DNA of 64,000 nucleotides from contig NC_092039.1 of NCBI RefSeq assembly GCF_003086295.3, forward strand, positions 65,925,649 through 65,989,648. The letters are read 5' to 3'. Numbering within the stretch: the stretch's first letter is position 1; each line of letters begins with the position of its first letter. This stretch comes from Arachis hypogaea. Lineage: Eukaryota > Streptophyta > Magnoliopsida > Fabales > Fabaceae. Both the position numbers and the translations under genes were made by a program. The notes under the pieces were generated by a model. That model was not told where the DNA came from and did not search any database. It saw only the letters and a list, made by a program, of their open reading frames with translations. Positions 46,546 through 55,002 of this stretch are shown here, piece after piece.

Positions 46546-46637
46546 TTAGACATGTTGGGTGATTGACCTAAGGCAAACACATTCTTAAGTTGCTTTATGA
46601 ATGGCTAATATTTCTATATGATTTGAGAATGTTGCAG

Positions 46638-47640
46638 CTATAGTTTGCTTTGTTGAGCACCAAGACATAGCTGTGCCTCCACATGTGAATAGATAACCTG
46701 TTTGTGATCTGCCTTTATGTGGATCAGAAAGAAAACCTTATCAATAGATCCTTGAAGATATCTTAATATATGTTGATTTATTGGAGTAAAAAAAACCTTA
46801 TCAATAGATCCTTGAAGATATCTTAATATATGTTTGACACCATTCCAATGTCTTCTAGTTGGACAGGAGCTAAATCTTGATAACAAGTTTTCTAAAAAAG
46901 CTATATCTGGTCTTGTATTGTTAGCAAGATACATTAGTGTACCAATAGCACTAAGATGGGGTATTTCAGGACCAAAGGGCTCCTCATTATTTTCACATGG
47001 TCAAAATGGATCTTTATTCACATCTAGTGATCTCACCACCATTAAAGTACTCAATGGGTGTGTCTTATCCATATAAATTTTTTTCAGAAGTTTCTCAGTA
47101 TATGTTGAATAATGGATGAATATACCGTCCTTCAAGTGTTCAATTTGTAAACCAAGACAAAATTTTATTTTACCAAGATCTTTCATTTCAAAATTCTCTT
47201 TTTAAATAATCTACAGCTTTTCTAATCCCTTCAAGTGATCCAATGATGCTTAAATCATCAATATATACTACCATAATAAAAAATTTGGATTTAGATTTTT
47301 TTAATGAACACACATGGACATATACGGTCATTTTTGTATCCATCTTTCAATAAGTACTCACTGAGACATTTATACCACATAAGCTCAGATTGTTTTAATC
47401 CAAACAAGAATTTTTGAAGTTTTACTAAACAAATCTTCGGAGAATTATTGTATGCTTCAGGCACTTTGAGTCCTTCAGGGACTTTCATATAAATTTCTTT
47501 ATCAATTGAGCCATATAAATAGACTGTAACAACATCCACTAGGCGCATGTCAAGCTTTTCATGCACAACTAGACTAATCAGATATCTTAATGTTATTGAA
47601 TCCACCACAGGAGAATACTTTTTCACATAGTCAATACCAA
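46638..47640 (-). pseudogene. Copia reverse transcriptase, broken
   Basis: Minus-strand pieces in order: KKYSPVVDSITLRYLISL; DVVTVYLYGSIDKEIYMKVPEG; LKQS; the catalytic YIDD box (VVYIDDLSIIGS); MKDLGKIKFCLGLQIEH; then PDIAF..NLLSRFSS. The pieces lie in different frames with several stops. About 58 bp encoding HILRYLQGSIDKVFF are tandemly duplicated at 46733-46833. The enzyme would copy element RNA in the particle, but this copy is dead. Confidence 0.85.
46733..46833. repeat. Tandem duplication inside copia RT
   Basis: The block AACCTTATCAATAGATCC...CTTAATATATGTT occurs twice, separated by about 20 bases, and duplicates about 15 codons of RT. Confidence 0.85.
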
Positions 47641-48470
47641 GTTTTTGTGAGAACCCTTGTGCTACTAGTCATGCTTTGTATCTTTCTATTTCATTATTCT
47701 CATTTTGTTTGCACAAAAAAATTTACTTGTATCCCACTGGTTCTATACCTTCAGGGGTTTTGACTATAGGACTAAAAACTTCATGTTTTCTAAGTGAAGT
47801 TAATTTAGCGTGAATTGTATCTTTCTATTTTGGCTAACCATCTCTTTGTTTGTATTCTTTGATAGATTTTGGTTCATGATTCTCATCTTACTTTGCTATT
47901 TCTACAACAATATTATAAGCAAAAATGTTGTCGACAATAGTATTCTTTTGAACCCATATTTTTCTAGTAGTGACATAACTTATTGAGATCTCTTCATTTT
48001 CAGGTACCTTAACCTCTTCAGAGGTTTCATAATAGTTATATCTTTGGATCCCCTTTGAGTATTTGTCTCCATATTGTGACCATCATGATTGATTATCTCT
48101 CTCATTTTTGGAAAATTTTTATCCTTAGAACCGATTGGTCTTTCAGACTTTAGGCATGGATTACTTTCATTTGCACTAACAATTTGACCTTCAAAAATAT
48201 TTATTTTATTTGTGCATTTGCAGCTGAAATGTGAGATTTTGTTACTCTCTTTAGGTCAGTAAATGTGTCTGGCAATTGGTTTGCAATATTTTGCATATGA
48301 ATTAACCTGTGTACTTCTATTTCACATTGTCTAGTGTGAGGATCTAAATGTAATAACAATAATATATTCCAAGTAATTTTCTTTTTCAACTGCTTATTTT
48401 CTCCCCCCTAATTTTGGAAAATTTGTTTGATCAAAGTGGCAATTAGAAAATCTTGACTTAAAATAAATCA
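47641..48470 (-). pseudogene. Copia region between integrase and RT
   Basis: Decayed coding sequence with many stops. Recognisable pieces include the integrase-RT linker around 48201-48389 (CEIEVHRLIHMQNIANQLPD). At 48471-48475 it meets element 6 at its CCCAT duplication, and the upstream half resumes at 57115. Confidence 0.6.
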
Positions 48471-48475
48471 CCCAT
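48471..48475. repeat. Target site duplication of element 6, left copy
   Basis: CCCAT. The right copy is at 57110-57114. Confidence 0.9.
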
Positions 48476-48814
48476 TGATGACAAGTCATCATATACCCAT
48501 TTTTCAAGCTAATTTCATTTGTTTTGTTAGTCTTTATGCACTTTCTTGCATCTTAAGTAAGTGATTTGGAGTGAAAATGCATAACTTCTTTAAATCAAGC
48601 AACCACCATGAAATTAATGTTAATCTATGAGGTTTAAGCTAATTTTAATTGAATTTTAATTGAATTATAAGCCTCTTGAATTTAGTGATACTTTGAGTGG
48701 TTGTTTCGGTTTATTGTAGGTGAAGAAAAGAAAAAAAGGAAAAGCGTGGCCTAAGGAAGTGTGGCCCAAGGAAGAGAAAGTGTGGTCAAAGAGAGAAAAA
48801 GTGTGGCGCACAAC

Positions 48815-49500
48815 ATGAGGAAGGGCAAGCATTGCCCTCCACAAAGGCACACTGCCCTCTAGGAGGGCAACATAAGGGAACTAAGCAGAGAAGGCAACTC
48901 TGCCCTGCCCACTACAAGGGCAGAGCACAATTTTGTGCCTTGGAATCAAGAGGAATAAGATGTTGCCCTGCCCTCCACAAGGGCAGTATCGGGCTCACCA
49001 AGGGAGAAAATCAAAGGAAAATGTCTCCAAATGCTTGCCACAAGAGTTGAACACGGGACCATGAGGAAGCTAGGTACTAAGGTCCACTACCGTGCCAAGA
49101 AACCAAGGAAAATGACTTAGCGTGTGTCTCTGCCCGGATTCGAACACGGGACTGCATTTTGGAAACACTGCCCTGCCCTCCGCGAGGGCAGGGCAGCATT
49201 TTGTTGGTGCACAACTCTGGCGCACCAAGAAGTGAATCTGGCGCACCAAATCACTACCCTGGCAGCATCTTGTGCACCAAGACTCAATTATGGCGCATCG
49301 CAGCTTGAATCTGGCAGCACCAAGCACGCACCGTGGCACATTTCTGGCGCACCAATTTTTCCTGCCCTGCCCTCCGCGAGGGCATGGCAGCGTTTTGCGC
49401 ACCAAGACTGCACCAAGCCGTACCAAGCCGCACCAAGCAAGCACCAACACGCATCAAATCCTGCCCTGCCCTCCACAAGGGCAGGGCAGCCTCCTGGAAG
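48815..49500. repeat. CTGCCCTGCCCTC inverted-repeat array, 5' LTR
   Basis: Five main units have arms CTGCCCTGCCCTC and GAGGGCAGGGCAG around a short centre (CGC, CACAA or similar), interspersed with CTGGCGCACCAA words. Units at about 49168-49196 form perfect 13-bp arms. Overlapping ORFs on both strands are repeat artefacts. Confidence 0.85.
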
Positions 49501-49600
49501 CTATTTTTTGGGCCGAAAATTTAATTCAAAATCCATTTTAATTCATTTCTTCACCAAATCAAAAGCCCATCCAAATCCCAAAATCCAAGAATAGAAAGTG

Positions 49601-49610
49601 TATAAATAGG
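49601..49610 (+). promoter_or_regulatory. TATA box of element 6 5' LTR
   Basis: TATAAATAGG, about 110 bp after the array. The other LTR copy is at 56200-56209. Confidence 0.6.
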
Positions 49611-50516
49611 AGCTAGTTTGATGTAATTAGGGACCTTTTGCTTAGCTTTTGAATTTTGCACTTTCTTTGAGCTTTGAATTTTATTTTTGCATTTTGGAAC
49701 TTCTCTTGGTGTCTTCACTGAGATTTCAGAGAATTGGGGAGGGGAATTGATCTCTCTTCTTCCTCATTCTTGCTTGGGCCTTTTTAATTTCCTTGTTTTG
49801 AGTTTTGGGTGTGAAGAATTGAGGAAATTCTGTCTCAATCTCCATTCAAAGTCTCTTTAATTTCTTTTCTGCATAATTGAATCCATTCACATTCTCTTTA
49901 CTGTTTCTTCTTCAATTTCTTGTCAATTGCTTTGAGAACTTGGATCTAGGAAGGTAATTGAGATCTAGGCTCTGCTACCTAGTCTCTTGAACCTTGAGAT
50001 CCCAATTTACTTTTGGTTCTTCTGTGAACCTTGCTGCACTTTAATTTCAATTTCTGTTTGAGTCCTCATTGCTTCCAATTCAATTTCTGCTTTATTAATT
50101 GTTGCAATTTACTTTCTCTTCGTTTAGATTCTACAATCCCAGTCCTCAAATCCCTTTTACATTCAAGCAATTTACATTCCTTGCCATTTAAGTTACTGCA
50201 ATTTACATTTCTTGCACTTTAAGTTTCAGTCATTTAACTTCTTGTTCTTTAAGATTCTGCAAGTTTACTTTCCTGTTCTTTAATTTACTGCAATTTCCCT
50301 TCTCCCTTTACATTCCAAGCAATTTATATTCTGTTAAATACAACCCACTCAACCAAAACTTGATTTGCTTGACTAAATCAACCACTAAACTAAAATTGCT
50401 CAATCCTTCAATCCCTGTGGGATCGACCTCACTCATGTGAGTTATTATTACTTGATGTGACCCGGTACACTTGCCGGTGAGTTTTGTGTTGGATCGTTTT
50501 CCACACATCAAGTTTT

Positions 50517-50534
50517 TGGCGCCGTTGCCGGGGA
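50517..50534 (+). promoter_or_regulatory. Primer binding site of element 6, tRNA-Asp
   Basis: TGGCGCCGTTGCCGGGGA, a perfect complement of the plant tRNA-Asp 3' end, six bases after the LTR. Confidence 0.92.
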
Positions 50535-50704
50535 TTGAAATAGATTGACAATGACTAAGTAAGGTGGTGGTCTAGATTAAGCATTTTTTTCTTTTTAACT
50601 AAGCACATTAACTGTTTGACACATTGTGTCACCTAACCCTCTAACCACATTCTAGCATTAGAATGTCCATGTTTCATTTGGTTTGTTTGTGATTCTTGCA
50701 AGTC

Positions 50705-51883
50705 ATGGAGGCTAAGGTGCGTGAAGAGGGAGTGAGCAACAATACCCAGCCTGCAAGGGTATTGGCCTCTTACACTATCCCCAATGCAAGAAACTGCGGG
50801 AGTAGCATACTCACTCCCAATGTTCATGCAAATAATTTTGAGTTGAAGCCTCAACTTATCACTCTGGTGCAGAACAATTGCTCCTATGGAGGAAGTCCAC
50901 TTGAAGATCCAAACCAACACTTATCCATCTTCCTCAGGATTTGTGAAACAGTCACAACAAGTGGTGTGCATCCAGACATCTACAAGCTACTGCTGTTTCC
51001 ATTCTCTCTGAAGGGTAAGGCTACTCAATGGCTAGAGACATTTCCCAAAGAAAGCATCAATAATTGGGAAGACTTAGTGAGCAAATTCCTAGCCAAGTTC
51101 TATCCTCCCCAAAGGATTATCAAGCTGAAAACAGAGGTGCAAACATTCATTCAAATGGATGGAGAGTTGTTGTATGATGCCTGGGAGAGATACAAGGCTT
51201 TAATAAGGAAATGTCCCCTAGAAATGTTTAGTGAGTGGGATAGACTCCAAAACTTCTATGAAGGATTGACCCAGAAAGCTCAAGAAGCATTAGATCATTC
51301 AGCAGGAGGCTCATTGCAGCTAATGAAGACAGCAGAGGAAGCCCAAAACCTCATAGAGATGGTGGCAAACAATCAATATTTCTTTGCTCATCAAAGACAA
51401 CGCCAACCTCAAACCTCACATGGGTGGAATCAATCTGAAGAAAGTTATGGGACATTCAATTTTGAGCAACAAAGCCCTGAGCAGGTGCAATGCATGAACA
51501 ACACTTCAAGTTCATTTCAACACAATTTTCATGGTGATGCGCACAAGACACCCTGGAAGACTCATTCTAATTCAAGGTGGGGTGAGCATCAAAATCAAGG
51601 ACAAATGGACTTCAACTCTGGCAGCCTCAGTAACACAAGCAACCATAACCATTCATTCAATAATACTAACCAATTCAAAAATTCACAAAACACATATCAC
51701 CAACCCCATAATAACTCACAAAACCATCAGAATAACTTTTCCACATCCACATCCCACCCACAAAGTACCCCCACAATTAATTCAAACAACTTCCAACAAC
51801 AACCATCTCATTTCACACAACCACAACCAAATTCAAACTCTCAAAGAATCTCAAGTCTAGAGAAAATAATGGAAAACTCATGA
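50705..51883 (+). CDS. Element 6 gag (frame ends early)
   Basis: I start at the ATG at 50705 (MEAKVREEG), the first in-frame ATG after the primer site. About 392 codons. The N-terminal part has NNFELKPQLITLVQNN and EDPNQHLSIFLRICETV. The retrotransposon gag core (about residues 95-200) has GKATQWLETFP, SINNWEDLVSKFLAKFYPP and DHSAGGSLQL. The C-terminal half is Gln/Asn/His/Ser-rich and probably disordered. The frame ends at 51883 in an A-rich stretch. The expected continuation (FKNQETSIRNLERHMGQMAKQI) is open in another frame at 51894-52091, so a small indel near 51880 breaks gag from what follows. Gag would assemble the cytoplasmic particle. Confidence 0.85.
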   Translation: MEAKVREEGVSNNTQPARVLASYTIPNARNCGSSILTPNVHANNFELKPQLITLVQNNCSYGGSPLEDPNQHLSIFLRICETVTTSGVHPDIYKLLLFPFSLKGKATQWLETFPKESINNWEDLVSKFLAKFYPPQRIIKLKTEVQTFIQMDGELLYDAWERYKALIRKCPLEMFSEWDRLQNFYEGLTQKAQEALDHSAGGSLQLMKTAEEAQNLIEMVANNQYFFAHQRQRQPQTSHGWNQSEESYGTFNFEQQSPEQVQCMNNTSSSFQHNFHGDAHKTPWKTHSNSRWGEHQNQGQMDFNSGSLSNTSNHNHSFNNTNQFKNSQNTYHQPHNNSQNHQNNFSTSTSHPQSTPTINSNNFQQQPSHFTQPQPNSNSQRISSLEKIMENS

Positions 51884-52423
51884 AAATCAAGAGATGGCAA
51901 GACAAGATCAGGAAGCTGCAAGGAAAGATCAGACCCTGGCATTCAAAAACCAAGAAACCTCAATCAGAAACCTTGAGAGACACATGGGGCAAATGGCTAA
52001 GCAAATTTCAGAAATGGATGAGAAGAGAGCAAATGCCTTCCCCAATGTCACTGAAGAACACCCAAGGGGCAAAGGAAAAGCCACAAAATAGGAGGAGTGC
52101 AAAGCAATCACAGTGGGAAGTGAGAAGACTATGAAGAAGGAAGCCATCAATCAGGACAAACACAACAGAGAAGTTCCACAAGAAGAGACAGAAGGGAAAA
52201 ATAAAGAGGATCTAGAAACCAAAAATGCAAAATTTCTAAGGGATACAAGAACACCCTTGAATCACAACTACAAGAGAAGAGGGAAGGAGTGAATCCTTGT
52301 GTCCCCAAACTTCCATATCCTCAGAGGTTTAAAAAAGAAAATGAGGATAAGCAATACTCAAAATTCCTGGACATATTCAAGACACTTAGCATCAATATTC
52401 CTTTCTTGGAAGCACTTGAATAG
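51884..52423 (+). pseudogene. Element 6 gag C-terminus and linker, frameshifted
   Basis: It encodes the gag C-terminal segment (IRNLERHMGQMAKQI) in a shifted frame to a stop at about 52091. Then comes linker sequence whose LPYPQRFKKE and INIPFLEALE motifs return to the gag frame. A TAG at 52421-52423 precedes the protease ORF and fits a CAG to TAG change. There is therefore at least one frameshift and one stop between gag and protease in this copy. Confidence 0.7.
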
Positions 52424-53416
52424 ATGCCACTATATGCCAAATTCATGAAGGAAGTGCTGACAAAGAAAAGATCCCTGAAGGAAGGACAGATTGTTGAGAT
52501 GACAAAGGAATGTAGTGCTATCCTCCAAAGAGAGTTGCCAGAGAAGAAAGATGATCCTGGGAGTTTTTACATACCTTGCACCATAGGGGACATAACAATT
52601 GAGAAGTCATTCTGTGACCTTGGTGCAAGCATAAACTTGATGCCTTTGTCTCTAATGAGAAAACTCCAAATTTGTGAGCTGAAATCCACACGAATACTCC
52701 TGCAAATGGCTGACAAATCCATCCAGCAAGCACTTAGAGTTGTAGAGAATGTACTGGTAAAGGTGGGGAAATTCCTTCTCCCAGCTGATTTTATCATCCT
52801 GGATATGGAGGAGGACCCTAACACTCCCATCATTCTGGGGAGGCCTTTCCTGGCTACAGGCAGAGCATTGATAGATGTTGAAAAAGGGGAATTGTTGTTG
52901 AGAGTGCATGATGAGCACCTAGCATTCCATGTTTTTAAAACCCTGCATGAACCCACTCAAGAAGAAGACTATACAGAGGATAAAGGCAGGGATCATAGCT
53001 TGAAAGAGGCATTCAATGAGTTAACTCCAAGACTTCCAAATCCATGCTTCAAAGAAGTAGAGATGGTGCAACAGACCAAAGAAATCAAGGAGGAACTAGA
53101 TCCAAAACCCCCAGATGGGAGCCTCAACACTCTAGATAAAGAACCACCAAGGCATGAATTATCTCCTGAGAAAGAAGAAAAGAAGAAGAGGCCAAAAGGG
53201 TGGAGAAATAAGAAAATTCCCACTGAAGGCTTCTCACCAGGGGATAAAGTGATGTTAAACACCCAACCAATGAAGGTGTCTCCACAATCATCTGAGTGTT
53301 ATACTGTGAACCGGATCCTTTCACTTGAACACCTAGAGATCATCAAAGAGGAGACTGGAAGGAAGTCCACAGTAAGAGGAGAAAAGCTGAGGCATTATGA
53401 TTTTCACCCCTCATGA
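52424..53416 (+). CDS. Element 6 protease fused to integrase C-terminus
   Basis: An open frame of 330 codons starting with MPLYAKFMKEVLTKK. The retropepsin active site CDLGASINLMPLS is intact (Asp at about residue 65), as is IILGRPFLATGRALIDVEKGE. After a variable acidic and lysine-rich linker (about residues 180-265) the protein ends with GFSPGDKVML, SSECYTVNRIL, LEHLEI and RGEKLRHYDFHPS. That matches the C-terminal tail of an Athila integrase, with SECYTVN in place of the usual SGPYTVN. RT, RNase H and the integrase core, which should lie between, are missing. Being open across the join suggests the fused form was itself propagated. Only the protease part is likely to be active. Confidence 0.8.
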   Translation: MPLYAKFMKEVLTKKRSLKEGQIVEMTKECSAILQRELPEKKDDPGSFYIPCTIGDITIEKSFCDLGASINLMPLSLMRKLQICELKSTRILLQMADKSIQQALRVVENVLVKVGKFLLPADFIILDMEEDPNTPIILGRPFLATGRALIDVEKGELLLRVHDEHLAFHVFKTLHEPTQEEDYTEDKGRDHSLKEAFNELTPRLPNPCFKEVEMVQQTKEIKEELDPKPPDGSLNTLDKEPPRHELSPEKEEKKKRPKGWRNKKIPTEGFSPGDKVMLNTQPMKVSPQSSECYTVNRILSLEHLEIIKEETGRKSTVRGEKLRHYDFHPS

Positions 53417-53450
53417 TCAAAGAGTAAGATGTCAAGCTAGTGACAATAAA

Positions 53451-53475
53451 GAGCGCTTGTTGGGAGGCAACCCAA
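53451..53475 (+). other. Post-ORF stem-loop (SL1) of element 6
   Basis: Begins 35 bases after the ORF stop. GAGCGCTTG is followed by TTGGGAGGCAACCCAA (53460-53475), a 5-bp stem with an AGGCAA loop. The best preserved of the five copies. Confidence 0.7.
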
Positions 53476-53543
53476 CCTGAGGTAGTTTCTTTCATAACTT
53501 TGTCAATAAAAATGTTGAATAATTGGTATGGATTGCAAGGAGC

Positions 53544-53810
53544 TAAGTTTGGTGTTGCACACCAAAATAATTTAAGGGAGAATGAAAGATTCTAAGTTTG
53601 GTGTTCCACCAAAAATATTATTTAAAAACACATTCTCACCTTTTACAAAATGCTAGCTCCAAGCAACCAAACACATTATTCAATTGTTTAATTGCTTTCT
53701 AGCTTTAATTTCATTAACCTTTAGCAAGAACACAAGGTTTCACATATGGTTAAATTGTTGCATAAGAGGTGGTAGCAAACAATTAAGTTTGGTGTTCCCA
53801 CACCAAAATA
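53544..53810 (+). repeat. Three internal AAGTTTGGTGTT copies, element 6
   Basis: TAAGTTTGGTGTT occurs at 53544, 53592 and 53784. Two copies continue as ..CACACCAAAATAA, making GGTGT/ACACC inverted repeats. The same TAAGTTTGGTGTTG is the polypurine tract at 54985-55002. Confidence 0.75.
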
Positions 53811-54966
53811 AATCCAAGTGCCACACTCAGTTTATGCATACTGACCATGCAATTAAGGGCTTGAGAAGCAAGCAACTTTGAGAATTATGCAGGACATAAG
53901 TCAACAATTGAAGATATTATGCATCTTAACTCAAAGAGAACACAACAGAAGGAAGAATCAAAGGGCTGCAACTTCGAAGGTTGTATCTAAACTTAATCCT
54001 TGCTGCTGTGAAGTGTTTTGAATCTAGGAAACCATTGTATGTCTTGCTAAAGTGTATATCTAGTTGCAAGTGGAATTGTTTGTTAAGAATGCTAAATCTG
54101 CATGTTGTTTGTTATCCATCACTTAGCTAAATTTTGTTTTGTTTCCCGCATGCTTGAATAAAAGAGAATTGTTAGAATTGAAAAGAGAAATATCCAATGT
54201 TGCATAAGTAAGAATGGAAGTTAATGGTGGTATATGTGTTTGATTAAATGCATAACTCATGAAATAATTGTTGCATAATTTCATTTTCATTAAAGTGTAA
54301 GTTAGCTTGCTGTTATAAAGACTCTCATCAATAAAGAAAAAGCCCTTGAGAACAAAAACAGAAAGAAAAGGGAAAGAAAAAGCCAAAATGGCAAGAAAAA
54401 CAAAGAATAAAGGTTGGACACCAATAGCTTGGATCCTAGGACATATTCCTGTGGTGTTCTTGTACTAAGATATGCTTGGATGAGTAAATTCTAAGGGGTA
54501 TTTTAAAACCCGGTCACTTAGATCAACTGATTTGGGATGGCCAATTGAAAATCCACAATAAAGAGCAACTTAGATACAGAACATTTAGTTATCTAAAGAG
54601 ATGCTGGGCATCAATGATCCTAGGAAGAATTAGTGAGCAATGTGTCTGTGGTGGAAAGATGTTGAGCAAAAGAAAAGAAAATAAAGCCAAAGGCTAATAC
54701 TGCAACATTTGACACCAAACCTCCAAAAGAATAATAAGCTTGTTAAGTATTGTGAGCCAAGAAAAGTTAGCAAGGGAGTAATTAAAAAGTGAGTCTTCCA
54801 ACAGCAAGTTTAGCAAGCCTTTGAGGAAAGATGTATATTATGTAGCAGCAACAATAAGTGAGTTGTCATTGTCTGCATAAAGACTCCATAAATCAAGTTC
54901 TGCTATATGCCTAATAAGGATATGTGTTCTTTTCTTATTCATGTCATTTACTCTTAGTTTTGATGT
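53811..54966 (+). other. Element 6 3' untranslated region
   Basis: Non-coding AT-rich sequence leading to the polypurine module. No supported gene. Confidence 0.6.
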
Positions 54967-55002
54967 TTGCTTGGGGACAAGCAAGATTTAAGTTTGGTGT
55001 TG
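54967..55002 (+). promoter_or_regulatory. Terminal SL2 hairpin and polypurine tract of element 6
   Basis: TTGCTTGGGGACAAGCAA (54967-54984) is identical to the hairpin of element 1, followed by GATTTAAGTTTGGTGTTG to the LTR. Confidence 0.75.

Larger units (their letters stand above)
48476..50510 (+). repeat. 5' LTR of element 6
   Basis: It starts TGATGACAAGTCATCA, itself a palindrome-like terminus, and ends CCACACATCA. U3 contains the GCCCTGCCC array (48815-49500), then TATAAATAGG at 49601-49610. R/U5 follows with a run of 'TTTACATTC..GCAATT' repeats at about 50080-50330. Confidence 0.92.

Noticed and set aside
49070..49594. Long overlapping ORFs in the element 6 LTR (also 55644-56193)
   Set aside because: They translate the CTGCCCTGCCC inverted repeats on both strands. 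The two LTR copies differ by a repeat unit, not by a protein-like change.
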